Notes: generated from the letters alone by a model not told the origin. DNA of 64,000 nt from Neelides folsomi (GCA_034687125.1 JAQGBZ010000042.1:213428-277427), one strand, 5' to 3'. Shown: positions 37,101 to 50,814, counted from the stretch's first letter. Numbers and translations: made by a program.

Positions 37101-38796
37101 ATTAAGTTCAAAGAATATCCCAAACGACTTATCTAACGCATTTCAATTCATATCACTTACACTTCAATTGAAAGAATTTACCTATTACATTCCAGAAATA
37201 AAAAGGATTCTCAAATAACTTATAAAATGAGTGAATTATGTGATCAAAGTTGCTCATCCTCTCTCGCCCACCCTCCAAAAGGAGCGAAGGAGGCGCAGAG
37301 GGGCCAAATATTTGTTGCATTTAATATTGTGGGAGATCAATATCCTGGCATAGGGCGTTAAGATAAGAGATAAGATGTCATTAAACATGTCGTTACATTA
37401 TGTTATGAGAGTGACGGGGGGAGGAGGTAAACATTTTTGTTTTTCTGTCCGCAGCCCCGTCACTGGGACATTGGGCTCGAATTATCTACTCGAGGTAGAA
37501 AAGAGAAGAGTCAGCGGATGATAGGGAGGGAGAGAAGACATATTCACATTTCACTCCACCACACTCATTTCACCGGTCCTAGTAGGAGGGATACACGAAG
37601 GATACACGAAGTTCGTGAAGAAGGGGAAACTCCTACTAAATAGCTTACCTCCTAGATACAATATATCACATTTGAGATATATCCAATTTATATTCCCTTG
37701 CTAATACCCTTAATACCTCCCAACCAACAATTGGTATACCTTAATATACTGCCCATGAGTTGTGACTTGTGAGTGAGTCTAGGAGGACAAATTCGTATAT
37801 TTTAATAATAAACTTGGGTATAGATAGAGAACCCTACCAGCCCTTCTCTGGTTGGGAGTTTATTGTAAATGTCTCGCCCCAACATACCCAACAACCTTTG
37901 TACAGTAGAGGCTTTAAAGGAGGGAGTCGAATAACCACCACAAGTTGGTTGGCCGTCTTAAGCCTTGTCTTCCCAGACACATGGAAAAGAGTCTCCAACG
38001 TCGTCGTGTCCCAGGTAGTGGTGGACGATAAGAGATGAAACATATTTTGAAATCCTCCACGCCCCGTTCAAGAACAAGGAGTTTAAAGAAGTAGAACTAA
38101 GGGCCCCTTTAAGGCCCTTGGTCACAATTGACAATATGAGAACTGAACTTACTTAGCTATCTTATAAGTATTGGATGGATTGGGCCGTATACAACCAGGA
38201 GTTGGTTGGGGAAGATAAAAGGGTCTTCACCTCCTCATTTCCCGAAGGGTATCTGAGAAATTATTCCATAAGGACTGGATGGATGAGACCCTTGAATATG
38301 TCGAACTTTTAAAGCCCCACTCAACCATCATTTTCCCCTCAAGAGCCTCCATGAAGAGTCAATATAACGAGATATAATAATATAGGACTGAAAGTAAATG
38401 AGAACCTCATTCCTCCATTTCCACTCCTTGGCGGAGGAAGTGAGGTGTAAATAAGTCAATACGCCGAACAAAGTTTTATAATATTCTAATGGTTTAGGAT
38501 TTAGAATAATTTGAATTTCGGCTTGTCGAATGTAAACCAATGGTGTTGGATATAAAATACTGGTAAAATGTAAAAAAGGGCGCTTGATTGCGTAAAAGGC
38601 GGTAAAACAACGTAATTTGTGCGATTGTGACTTGACTGATTTGGTAAAGGTCTTTGTTCTTGTATTCTTGTATTTGTATTTATTAAAAGAGTATCAAAAG
38701 TGAAGTGTTGGCATTAATTTAATATTATTTTCCCAAAGTATTATTTTCTTGACTCGTTTTCCATCATTTCTCATTTTCTCCTTTTCTCATTTCCAG
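19108..38796 (+). other. Long non-coding region, possibly a 5' UTR intron
   Basis: No coding exon, tRNA or transposase recognised over 19.7 kb. It is rich in GA/CT tracts and short simple repeats: (AAT)n at about 27351, ACTCATC repeats near 28149, and tandem AATCTGTAC near 32050. A 14-bp perfect palindrome, ATCCTTATAAGGAT, lies at 36053-36066. The end, CTTTTCTCATTTCCAG, is a strong polypyrimidine-AG acceptor. Whether this is a true intron or upstream intergenic DNA cannot be settled here. Confidence 0.4.
26592..26603. repeat. 12-bp perfect palindrome
   Basis: GCTCAGCTGAGC equals its own reverse complement and has a CAGCTG E-box at its centre. It lies inside a relatively GC-rich patch (26440-26640) of the non-coding region. 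It could be a bHLH site; there is no direct support. Confidence 0.6.
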
Positions 38797-39199
38797 AGGG
38801 TTTATGAAAGGAAATGAATCCTCGAGGATGAATCGGAAGAACAGAAGAAAGAAAGAGGAAACTTCCATTCAACTCCGCCTCCTTGGCAAATAAAGAGCGA
38901 AGAGGGGGAAGTTAAGTGTGAATTGAACATTTGAGTAAATATCACCTCTGAACGTTAAAGTTCGCCGAGACTCTCCTAATCAAATCCAGAAGATACACAC
39001 AGGCCGAGTGGAACAGCGACTAAACAGACCCAGTGCTATTACAAACACGCCAGTTAATTTTATGCAGTGAAGTGATCCGATTAACTCTCAAACTCCACAC
39101 ACCTCATTGCGACGAACGACTTTTGTGTTTTCGACCAAGAGTGAACTAACTTCGTAATGAAGGACCAATTCCGGCCGGGAAGAAAATGAGGCGGATCAA
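38797..39199 (+). promoter_or_regulatory. Candidate 5' UTR of the Atrophin-like gene with several uORFs
   Basis: It lies between a strong acceptor (AG at 38795-38796) and the start codon at 39200. Visible upstream ORFs are 38804-38893 (29 codons plus stop), 39062-39070 (ATG CAG TGA), 39157-39189 (MKDQFRPGRK) and 39186-39203 (MRRIK). The last one's TGA overlaps the main ATG in ATGA. An in-frame TGA at 39158-39160 rules out N-terminal extension past that point. The extent of the UTR is inferred. Confidence 0.45.
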
Positions 39200-39704
39200 A
39201 TGACCTCCATGACACAGAACGGGCCGGAGGAGAAGCCTTCCCAGTGCATCAACAACAATGGGAATGGCATCGGGACCACTGGCATCTCCAGCCCCCCGAC
39301 TCCCCGAGAAACTCAACAATTGAGGGAGAGCCAGAAGGAAAATAACTCATCACCGCCAAAGGGCCAGCTGGGACAACGGAATGCTGGGAATGCGAAAGGG
39401 AAGAAGGGAAAGTCGGCAAGTCCGAAAAGCCCGAGATTGGCCGCCCAACTTCAGCAACAACAGCAGACCCAGAAGCCGCATCGGCGACTCCAACTTGCCC
39501 TTGACAAGATCAGCGAGAGCAACAATAATGAAAACGGAATTGACAATAACGGTACACCGATGGAGACTGCCTTCGAGGTCGAGGACATCGTCATCCATGT
39601 GAGTGGGAAAAAAGGGCCGATACGTGGGAGGGCGTGGAGGGACGACCAGGGAGAATATGCCAAATACAAATCCATACCAGATGGGATCGAGTACAGGCCT
39701 GGAG
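39200..39704 (+). CDS. Atro: Atrophin/RERE (Grunge)-like co-repressor, first coding exon
   Basis: Encodes residues 1-168 plus the first base of codon 169. Atrophins are nuclear transcriptional co-repressors that recruit histone deacetylases and work with nuclear receptors and Tailless-type factors in patterning. This exon is low-complexity at first: Asn/Ser/Pro/Gln-rich 1-60, a basic KGKKGKSASPKSPR patch at 66-79 that looks like a nuclear signal, and a Gln run at 84-91. After about 125 it becomes ordered (FEVEDIVIHVSGKKGPIRGR), ending KSIPDGIEYRPG. YRPG is the opening of the RERE-family BAH domain (family: RPGDCVYIES). Donor is GAG|GTATGT at 39705, phase 1. The ATG at 39200 has A at -3 and is preceded by an in-frame stop. 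Identification rests on the join to the exon at 59278; later domains lie outside the window. Confidence 0.82.
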
Positions 39705-42700
39705 GTATGTTACATTTTTAATACTTTTACCCTTTAAGCCATAGTTTATTTAGAATAAGTCGCATTCCGATGTGTATTATTCATCTGATATACCTTTTTA
39801 AATTCTCATATGCATTTCATCAATATTTAAATGATTTTAATTTAATTTTGTGAAGGCTTACATAAATTTTTTAAATGATTTTATTTCAATATATTTTATA
39901 AACGGCATTAGATCTTAAATTCACATAATTTTCAAATTACCACAAACTAAAGAAATTGAATGTTCATGAGCAAATTTTAAATGTTTGCAAATGAAAAATC
40001 CACTTATTTCCTTTTTATCATTACCAGACGATTTGAATTAAAGGTTATCTTCATCCAGGTATTCATACATTGGTTGCAAACTCACGGTCACACAGTTCAA
40101 TTTGTAGAATTTAATCGTTAATTGCACTTTAAACTTTCCATGAGCCAGCGGAATGTTCATCCTATTCATCAATTCATCCCAATCGGCCACATTGTTTGGA
40201 AACAAGTTGAAGTCAAGGCCGTGAGATGGTTCATTGTAATTGTTTAATGAGGAAGTGAAAGGAAATCAAACCTGGAGTTTAAATTTAATTGACTGAACCT
40301 TTGGTTGATTATACAGTTTGTTCAGAAAGTAGAGGGGAAGAGAAGTGGGGAAGGGCAAGAAATATTTTTTCCAACCTCTTCTCATATTTGCCGATTCGAC
40401 CAAAAGCTAGTTAGTGTAGTTAGGGATGAAGACAGGATAAATTTACAATGTTGCTTCAAGAGCTCTAACTCAAGAACTCTCACTCAGATACAACTTCTGA
40501 TCCTTTTCAACCTTCTCATATAAGATATAAGAATAAGTGGACATAAAAAATTCACATGATGATATTGGCAAAGAATATAATTATTCCGATGTGGTTGATG
40601 AAGCGAAATAGAATATCCTCCTTCATTCAAATCTGCTGCAATCCACACATTTCCCATCCTTTCGTACTTGCATGTAAATTCTTGCACATTAATATTTGTA
40701 AAGCTAATCATAATCTCAAAAGTTATTTCTTGCCCTTTCGCAAATATATATATAAATATTATATTTATTCACATCATGTCATGGAATTTAGCTATCAAGC
40801 CCAGTCGAACACGTCATTTTCATATAAGGAGCATTTGATTAGTCCCTTTAGCAAAATATACACAATCAGCATACAGCCGACTCATAATTGATTTCTCTTT
40901 CATAATTAGAAAGGAAACTGAGTGAATGAAAGATAGTTAATTAACATTTATAGGAGAGAGAATTGACGGATTGCCGCCTTTGCCCAAGTGTAACATTCTC
41001 TATCAATAACATCATGCATGGGTTCTTGAGTTCTTGAGCCTTTGGGAATCACATCAAGTTCCTATTTATCCTCACGAGTTATAAAATCCGAATGGGTCTA
41101 ATTGGCCAAGAAATGTAATAAGGTTCTGTAAGCAAAGAAGGGAATCAAAGTGAGTCATTCCTTGGCTTCTCATTAAATAAAATTATCTTCAACAGGGCTT
41201 CTCTCAGTTCCCTCCCTTTTACACATGTCCTCACATTAGGGATCTAATATTATCTAAACAAAAATGCAGAGGAGATTCAAAACACAAAGTCATGTGCCTA
41301 TGCACAAGGCATTAAAAAGGTAACCTGTGGTTGAGGAATGAGAAAGGTTGAGCCCAAGAACTCATGCACAGGTGAACATTGAACATTCGTGGTTTGAAGT
41401 GAGTTGTTTGGTCTGTATAGTGATAGTGTAAGCTCGACATGACACTGCTAGATTCAACAACGGCGATTGCGAATAATGTAAAATTACTCCTGTTGGAACT
41501 CCATCCATCCAACTTGTGATATGATGAAGTGTACGGGAAGGTATGTTACATTCCATATGGATATGATACAAATATGAATACGCGCCTACATTTAGGATGG
41601 GAAATGATGAGTATGGGCAAATCGTGGGCTCACAAGGTTGTAATTATAATTCCATTTAACGAATATGAGAGCATTTGTGAAAGTTAGTGGAGGCTACCTA
41701 ATGGCTAATTAGAACTGAAACCCCGAGAGTTCCATCCTCTCGTGCTCTCCTCCACTGCTGCTGTGGAGAGCCAAAAGTTGTGGAATGCGAAACATGGCTG
41801 ACTTCAAGAACCTCTTTATTTCTCTCTCTCCTCACTTTGTCAGTTTTGAGTTGAGGAAAGGGATATGTGCTTTTAGCTCTTATTCCTCTTATAATCATTT
41901 ATAAGCCTCAAATCATACTGGAGCTTACCGTCTGTCCCAGATATAACATTTTATATCTATGTTGTAGGAGTAGGAAGCACCATGGATATTATAAATATTT
42001 CACCGCAAAGTTGTGAGCTTATAAATATACTCATTCGCTCCTCCCAACACCTTGAGGATCTAAAAATTTGATCAAGGAGAATATTACCAAGTATTTCGCA
42101 TACTCTCCACACTTTATTACTCGAAACTCGATTCCAACCCTGGCAATCTCCATAGCCTTCCACAGAGAACTGGCCATTATCTTCATTTGGGGCTCGAGAC
42201 CGTGGCTCATACATCAAGTGGAGTAAATCCATATGAGAATCTTCATCTATGATCTCTAATGATTTATATTAAATTTCACTCGGTGGACTCTTTGTGGAAC
42301 CGCTCGACTCGAAACCATGCAGCTTCTACTACAGCATGTACTTACTTTGAGCTTTATGAGAGCTTCAAGCTTAGCTTTATCAAATTGATGAGATTCCTTT
42401 GTATGTACAACTATGTACTCATTTATTTAATACACAAGGAAGAGGACTAAACCAAGAAATTGACGATGATCGGACAAATGAGGAATTGGAAGGAATTGAA
42501 GGAGAAATTCCATGTAATCTGGTTCAAATCTATTAAGGACTTTTTTGAGGACGGCTCAGGGCGGCAAAGTTTGGAAGGAGTTGAGCGGCAGAGTGTAGCA
42601 AAGTCATTTCATGATTTCATATATCAGGTTTAATATTCCCTCGACCATTCCTTGATGAGGTAAAAGGAGAGTGAAATGAATGGAGATAAAAATCTAAAAG

Positions 42701-45700
42701 GGTCTAATCACAAAGCACCAAAGGTACAGAGAGAGAAGTTGTGTGAGGAGATCAGCAAGGAACGAAATGAGGTTATTATATGATTCCATATTTCATGTCT
42801 CCTTTCCGCTTCACCTTCACATGAGACCTTTATATTAGTTATATACCTTTTTTCTTTCTTTTTCCTCCGGCCGCCTCTCGTCGTCTGCCGCCCATAAAAG
42901 TCCCATAGTGAGGAGCTCTCGCGGAGAACAGCCCTCGTAAAATGATTCATAATGCATCAGAAGGAGAGTTGAGATTATCTGATTATGTACACTTACCAAC
43001 ACAAGTGGACGGTATTTATTAAACGGTTCCTCCTTGGCGGCGGCGACTGAAACAATTAATTAATTTCACAAACAAATACATACCTAGTTGTAGAATCCAC
43101 TCCTGGACTCTCTCGGCTTGATCAAATTAAAAGGAGTAAATTATAAGTTCATAGGGTGAACTGCACGGGGAGTTCGCCTCAATGACTTCCGAGTTACATC
43201 TGGAATTTAAACACGATTTGTTTCAGAAGCTTCACATGCCACCCCAACATAAGTCATATCTTATCTCAACCAAAAATTCAACAATGCAAAATGTGACCAT
43301 GTGTGTGCACATTTTAATTCTTTTAATGTTCTGTCCCATCGGAAAAACAAATGAAAAAAGGCTTCGAACCAGCTTACATCTTTTCCCATTGTGCAGTAAA
43401 GTTAGTAATTTCTTGTTGACGAGAACGGGAAAAAATGCAGATTCATTCAGTTAACATTTCATGCTCGTTCATTTAACCATATTCACGACAAAGTGGGAGA
43501 TAAACAATATTTGGGTGAAGAAGAATCTGAGCACGTAGAGGAAGATAGAGTATTTAATTGGCCTCAAATTTTCAAAGGGTCTTTTGTGAGAAAAGGAAAC
43601 ATAAATACATATAACTTCACTACTTTGTACTAGTGGTCTTTTGTAAGGATATAAAAGTATAAATTTTGTGAGTTGTCTATTGCCCTTATTGAGGAATCAA
43701 GTTGGATGGTAAAAGGATCATAAACATTTTAAAAATGTGAAGGATGGGACGAAAATAAAGGAGTGAAAGGGCGAGTCATTAGTCAAAGAGACTATTAGTT
43801 CGAAGCTGGATTGTAATGAGGTAGTGGGAATGACCATAATGATAATGATGATGATTGTTGATGTTGGCTGAGGGAGGACGATGAAGTTGGAGATGACACG
43901 TTTCCCTGCTCACTCCAACAATCTCCTCAAAGACATCCACGAGACTTTGTAGCCAACGAGTGAGAAAGACAAATTGGTCATTTTCTCTCCCAAAAGTCAT
44001 TTTCTACTTAGCCTCTCTCTGTGTCTTTTTGGACTCTTCGCGTAGTCATCCCCGAAGCAGATGTTTCGTAAACTCATTCCTCACTCTCGAGGTTGAGCGC
44101 TGGTGCTCGGAGGAGTTATATGGTTGTAATACTGAATCCAATGCAGTTTGTCTCTTTCAGCAATAGGAGAATGAACACGATAGATCCTGGATAGATCCCT
44201 TCGTGGAAAACCCTAGGTCCCTTTATACATACAAGTACTTCTCTATTCTATTAAACTACAGAACTTCTCTATATATGTATGTACGTGTACGTAGTTCCCT
44301 TTGAAAGCTGTACAATCCTGGTGCAGGGCTGGTTACAAATGGTTTCTCAACATATTTCATTTACAGCAGCGAACCGAAGAGTTGAGGTAATAATGCTAAC
44401 GATGCAGTTGTCTCAAATACCATATTCGCTCAACGGTTATTCTTCCATTCCTCATCTGCTCATCCTAATTGACTCTTTAAGATCTCCTTAATGCTCTTCA
44501 ACCTTTAGTCCATTAAGTAGGAGGGAATTTGAGGTTAATTCGCTCAAATGCTTTTCTAACACTTGTTATAGGAATTATTTTATTATTCCACTCCAACGGG
44601 TAGACCAAATTAAACATGGCTAAACATGAGGTTCATTAAATCCAGTGGCAAGTTTATTAATTCTGCAATTTAAGGATGATAAATAGGAAAAGTAATTTAT
44701 TAATTTGTAAAGTTGTCAAAAGAAATATCACGGCATTTCATTCGTAGAGACAAACTGCTCACTTGACACATTTCCACACTAAAGGATCATGGGAAATGAT
44801 CAAGTCATGAAGTCATTATATGAAGAAAGAATTAGAGAGGAATGACATGACTTATAACTTACCATATAATAAGTACATTTATACTTATTACATTGAGTAA
44901 GATGTAAAAACCAAATGGTTCAATAATATGTGTCCAATATAAATGATTGGAAGGAAGTGGTAATTGCAGAATTGAGATTGAACTTCCAAGCCAAACATTA
45001 TTTTTCTTCTAGAAATGAGGTTCATTTTCCTTTACGTGCAAGTGCGACAAAAGTGGATTCACCGTTGGTTCCAAGTTATACTTAAAGGGATATTAGATAT
45101 ATAACTTTGTATCTGTCTTGTATTTCAACCGAATCCCATAGGAAGATTAAATGTGAGGTTTTCCTTATGAGCGCAAAAGAACATGTATTATAAATGTGTT
45201 CTGGTTCGGAGTATCTCTTCCTGGGGCTCTGGCAAAAGTTGGTCTTGAGACTTTGGGTGCTTTAGCCAAGGAATCCTCGAGCCTTGTTCCTCCACTCATT
45301 GTAGATTATCTTGACTTCTTACATGGCTCCATTCCTTTCATATTTCCATTTATCTCTCCCACTCTCTCGTAAGTAAATGGTAAAGTTTATAAGACCTGAA
45401 CTCAGATTTATTGAGGTGGGAAGGAGATAGGTGAAAATGGCTCGCTTCACACCCAACCTTCCCTTTTCATTCTCACATGATATTTCTTTTTAATCCACAT
45501 TTGACTCCCTGGTTTTACTCCCAAAGCTTCCCCCATTCTTCTGCGTCATCTTCCTATTATTTTCCGAGAGAGAGGGCCAGAGCATGTCATATTGATTCAA
45601 TACACCGTCCCTAATCGGTTTTTGTTCAACACTCGCCGTTTGCGTCTTCCCTTTGGAGTTTTCCTCACTTTTTCTTCTTCATGAAGACACAATGGAGAGA

Positions 45701-45819
45701 GGGGAATCAGTAATGGTATTTTAAAGCCAAGGAATCCTTTAACAAACTCTGACGCCTTACAGTTAGTTAAAATTAAGTGACGACGTGGATTCTCATAAAC
45801 TTGACAAATGCGAGTTCTT

Positions 45820-45870
45820 TGCAAGATTTAGTGAATGTAAAGTTTAACTTTACATTCACTAAATCTTGCA
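45820..45870. repeat. 51-bp near-perfect palindrome (25-bp arms, 1-nt spacer)
   Basis: Left arm 45820-45844, a single T at 45845, right arm 45846-45870; the arms are exact reverse complements. The centre reads AAAGTT-T-AACTTT. DNA to the right (45871-46110) is markedly AT-rich and holds a further small inverted repeat, AAAGTTA/TAACTTT. It could be a fold-back element end, a recent inverted duplication, or an assembly or read-through artefact. Confidence 0.95.
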
Positions 45871-47649
45871 CATTACAATTGATATTTTATCGGTTTTAAA
45901 TTGTTTCATAAAGTTAAAATAACTTTGTATTATAATCATTTAACTAAGATATTTAGCCATTTTAAATTGTTTTATTTATATTTTAAATAATATTTAGCTA
46001 CTTTTTATTTTGTAACAATGTGGACGTTAAAATATAAATTAAACTGTTTTTATTAATTAAAATATTTATTATGGTCCATTAATAATATTGATAGCGTATG
46101 CTACACGGAGTAAAGAAATGCTTTGTACATAAGCGAGATAGATCGAAATGGGCCACTTACTAGGCCTGCTCGGCTGTGATGGTAACATCACAATCTCACT
46201 AATATACATGGTCCATTAATTGGAGTTGTGGGCTCAATTGCATTAGTTGTCCTTGCCCATTGTTGGGAATGGTTTAAATAAAGTATTTATTTGAAGTTAG
46301 AATGTCTATAATATCCTGAGAAATTATTCAAAAGTTCTTTAATCCTTTGTAATGGAAAAGAGGGGGAAAGGATTCTAAAGCTCAATTTTCTTTGATGTAA
46401 CTTTAGTCGAAGAAGACGGGGAGGAAGACAAAGCTGTTTATTTTCCAATGAAACCTTCTTGGAAGGCTCGTGGTGAATTAGGCCATGCAAACGACTCCTT
46501 CCCTTTCCCAATCTCCAAATTCCCTTCATGTTCTCACCAGATTTTCCTCACATTTTGAAATATTATCTTTTAAATCCTGCTTTTTACACACCATGACCAG
46601 AGCCATTGTCCCTTTTCAATTTCCTCTCCTTTTAATGCCTTGCCCGTCGTCAATTAGTCACTCCGGTGCCCATGTGACGTTTTTATTATAATTGCTAATG
46701 GGAGAGAAAGTTCCTTTAGATTTTTATCTCATTCGCGTTGATTTTAATTTTCGTAATAATTTAACATCTCTGCTTCTTCCGAGCCAAGTTCATTTGATTA
46801 ATTTATTTATTCGCCAAACTAGGGGTAAATACTTGGAGAGGACTAAAAGCCAAGTTGAGATTTGAAGAAGAAAGTCTTAAAGATTAGGGCGGGTAAACGG
46901 CATTAGAATTTAGTGGCAAAAAGCATTTTGAAACTTCTTTATACTTTATATTCCAATCCCTCTTGACAGGCATTAAACCCGGATATAACTTTGAATGAAT
47001 CAAAGTATATATTTAAAGGCTCTTGAGATGGAGCAAAGGCTTCCATATAAGCCAAAAGTTTGTATATTCAAATACAAACCCAGCGGAAGGGTATTCACTT
47101 ATAGTATGTTTATAAAGGCATGTCCTATATTGGAATCCGAAATCAGGGATGAAAGAAAAGCAAAGGAGCGAAAAGGAGAATCCGAATAACATGGAATCAA
47201 ATGTATGTAACTACATGCGGCAGAAAGGACAAGAGACTTTCGAGCCCAGCATACTCGAACAAAAGGGACAATGGGATCAGAATTTAATATACCCTTCTTC
47301 TCCAAGTTGAAACTATTCCACCGCTCGACAGATATTTCATTTCTTAGCTTCCACAATGGTCCTCAACGAGGACAGCAAAAGGCTGGACGAGTAAGTATTT
47401 GTATTTAAGTTTAAACAAAGGTTGGTTTCTTCTTCAACATCCAGAAGTGTGGATTTCATTATATGAGGAGAATTAAACGAAGTGAATTAAGAAGGATGGT
47501 GCGGCAGTGGTGAAGGTTTGGAAGGTGTAAAAGAACCCAAATCCTTCTCCTGTGTTTGGCCTCAAGAGGAGGAACAAGGTGGTAAAAAAGGCTCAAAGAA
47601 TTACTCAATTTGACACACTATTAGGCCTTCTCACTCCTCACCATCGGAT

Positions 47650-47687
47650 AAGAGAGGAGGAGAGGAAGGGAGAGAGAGGAGAGGAGG
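47650..47687. repeat. 38-bp pure purine tract
   Basis: An uninterrupted A/G run on the + strand with GAGAG motifs, able in principle to form triplex DNA or bind GAGA-type factors. Confidence 0.8.
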
Positions 47688-48261
47688 CGATTCACATAAA
47701 GCAAGTTTTACTTAAAGACCCATCTCGACTCCTTTCCATCATTACCATCTTGGCCCGTCTTTGAAGAAATATCCTTTTCATCCGACGTAGACAATAGGGG
47801 GATTCAATTTATTCCCACGGATTTGCCTTCTTTCTCTTGGAATCGGAAAATCAGTGGTATTGACTGAAAGGACTTATTCCGCTATTTCTTTTATTGGGCT
47901 GTTGAGCCCAACAATTAATTATTTTTTAAAAGTCCATTAAAGTCTTAGGATTAATTAATATTGAGGGATCGTTAGAGGATGAGGGGGAATGGGAATTAGG
48001 GAGGATTTGTCAGGAGCCGGGAGAACGGAAGGGGAAAAGAGATTTTTAAAAGGCCGATTTGTGAATTTGGACCTTGGAGACTCTTCTATTGGTTTAGTTA
48101 GTCTAATAGGGCTCGAATGCCTCCAAGTCTCTCATTGTTCTCGGCACTGACAGGGGATGTGGTTGCTATGCGAGAAGAGAAATCCAAATAGAAATCCCTA
48201 CGACCTTCTCCTCCACAATATGCCCTCCGCCGTCCTTCATCCTACCTACATGTTATACAAT

Positions 48262-48385
48262 ACTCAGGTCTCTTATAATAAGGTAGCTCATACGTGTATA
48301 ATGCGTAGGTCATATACAATACACGAGAGTTTAATATAAAGGTCTTGTACAATACGATAGCTCGAGTTTAATACGTATAAATATA
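48262..48385. repeat. Diverged tandem duplication, two copies
   Basis: Two segments share the pattern AGGTCT..TA.AATA.G.TAGCTC followed by a TACGTATAA-like end, about 75 bp apart. Similarity is partial, so this is an old duplication at most. Confidence 0.4.
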
Positions 48386-48566
48386 ATAACTAACTGGCGG
48401 AATAATAGCCGGGAAACGGTCGGGAACTCGGACGAGAATAACAGATGGACAATCCATAGGGTGACTTGTATACTGAGGAATAGCCAGGATCAGTTTGCAG
48501 GGAGAGCAGTCAAGGAACGGATATAATCATTAGGGAGAAATAGAGAATCTTTGTCCTCCCTGGATT

Positions 48567-48609
48567 CTCACTCAACTTGGGAACTTTAATAGAATGTGAG
48601 TTGAGTGAG
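48567..48609. repeat. Inverted repeat, 11-bp arms, 21-nt loop
   Basis: CTCACTCAACT (48567-48577) is the exact reverse complement of AGTTGAGTGAG (48599-48609). It could be a small hairpin in the intronic RNA. Confidence 0.75.
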
Positions 48610-50814
48610 GAAGTGTGCTGAGGGAACTTTAAGATTCCGTGTGTAGGGAAATACGCGATACGTAATACATATTGTGCTCTCGTAGCTCCTTACATACAGC
48701 TTTCATATCAGTGGACAAGACGGCGGAAGGATAGGATGAAGGAGGGGACTCTCAATGTGCGCCTACCACCATCCGATATACCACCACAGAATAAAGGCTG
48801 AATAAAGGCAGAGAAGGGAATGTAGAAGGGAGTAAGAGTAAGTAAGTATAAAGGCAGACGGTTGAGTCGATCCGAACTTTAGCATGCCATTGATTTTTCC
48901 GGTCTTTAGGTATACCTCTTACCCCCGCAGTCTTTCTTTTCCCTGTGTAAGTTTCCTTATTCTGAGAGTGGGGAAGGCCGCCGCCTGAGTTTGGGTTTCA
49001 ACTCTTGAGAAAAGTATAATCTTTATTCTCCTGATCGAGACTTCCTCTTGGCATACCAATATGCTACTTACTCTCCTTCATGCATTTATCGGACACTCTC
49101 CCACATCCATCCTCCGCCCATTCATATCCCCCATTATCCCCTTCAAAATGGAATATGAAATGGGGAAAATTTTAACTAAATTGTCTCAAAGACAAATTCC
49201 TTATATTCTTCTTTTATTTTATAATCCAACCCTTTGTCGTAATATCAATTAAGGCGGAAGGGAATTAAATGCAATTTCCTTCTGTCCACCTTCAACATGT
49301 TAGGAGTAATGATAGTGATTTCTTTGTAATTCCATCCCTCTCGCCCCTTCCGAACCTTCATCCACCTTGATGGCATAAATACACACATAAATAATTTATC
49401 AAAATCCCCAATGAGCCTCGCGTGCAACTTCGCGATCAACCCCGAAATTTCAAATTCTTTCCAACACACACTTTATACGGCATCTCTTTCTCATTGTGTG
49501 GATGTTATATTCACTACTTTATACTCCGAGTCTCTGGTTCTAACATAGCTACTTTTAATACCTAATACTGACATATTATACTTAATTTCCTCTACTACCC
49601 TTTTGCATATGTAGTTTATATTGCTTCCTTCAGGTTGTCCCTGGAACGCGTTTCATGAACTTTATCTAAATTGAAGAGGGGGAAGCCATATTTATATTCC
49701 TGTTTAAAATTGATTAAGTAAGATGAAGCTATTCGCAATTGAGCCCAACGACGTTGTTGGGGAAATATCCGTGCGGGGCTGTTAAGGCCATATAAAGGCT
49801 CCATAATAATAAATTACTCGCAATTACAAAGGAATAAAGTTCTATAGATTATTAAATTAGAGAACCACATCAAGTTGTACAATGTAACTTTTGGTGTAAA
49901 CAAAAGAGTCAAAAGAAACAATGACTCGCCCATCACAGCGGATAGATTGAAATTCGAACATTTGTTATGAGGAAATTAGAATAAATAAACAACCACAATT
50001 TCCGATCATTTGTTATGTAAGACGGGAAGAGCAGAAGCTTCAAAGAGTGTTGAAGGCCTCAAACCAAGTCAAAGATTATTCTATGAAGAGCACGAGAATT
50101 CTCCAATAATGAGAGCAATGAAGCTCAAATCTCCACCTTCCAATATCCAAACCGTTATTTTCTCCTTTCCAATGTTGAGAAGCATAAAAAGGAACGTTAG
50201 GTTGGAAAGCACCTAGTTAATACTGATAGATATTGCCAACGAGGCTCAAAGAGCCCTCGCATCGAATAAAATTCCCCTTTTATACAAAATATAATTTCCC
50301 TATAGACGCCCAAGTGTTATTGGCATTAAGCTCATTTGTATTTGTTCGTTTCAATCTTGAGAGTGGCATGGGAGGAATGGGATCGGATACAAAGTGAGTG
50401 AGCATAAGAACTTTCAACCTTCTTATCAAAGGGAACTGTAAGATCTCGACTTTCTTGAGAGTATAACTTTAAACTTGGTTAAATGACTCCTTTGTGTGTG
50501 TATAAATACATATATGCACAATGTATTATTTCCGTTTCGTGCTTTATATTTCAATAGGAGAAGTCCGGGAGTGAAATCAAGTGTTCCTTTTCTCCTCTAC
50601 ACAACAGAGCGAAGCTTCAATCTTCATTCTCTCGCCAGAATATATACTTTAAAGGCCAAACAGGAAGGACAGATTAGGAAAAGATAACTCAATTTCCCCT
50701 CTCCTTCACGAATCTCTCCTACTTAAACACACTCCAGTCACCCACATGGGACACACACTGTGAATCAACTTATGTAATATATTTCCACAGAGCTCATTGT
50801 CAGACCTCACTCAC

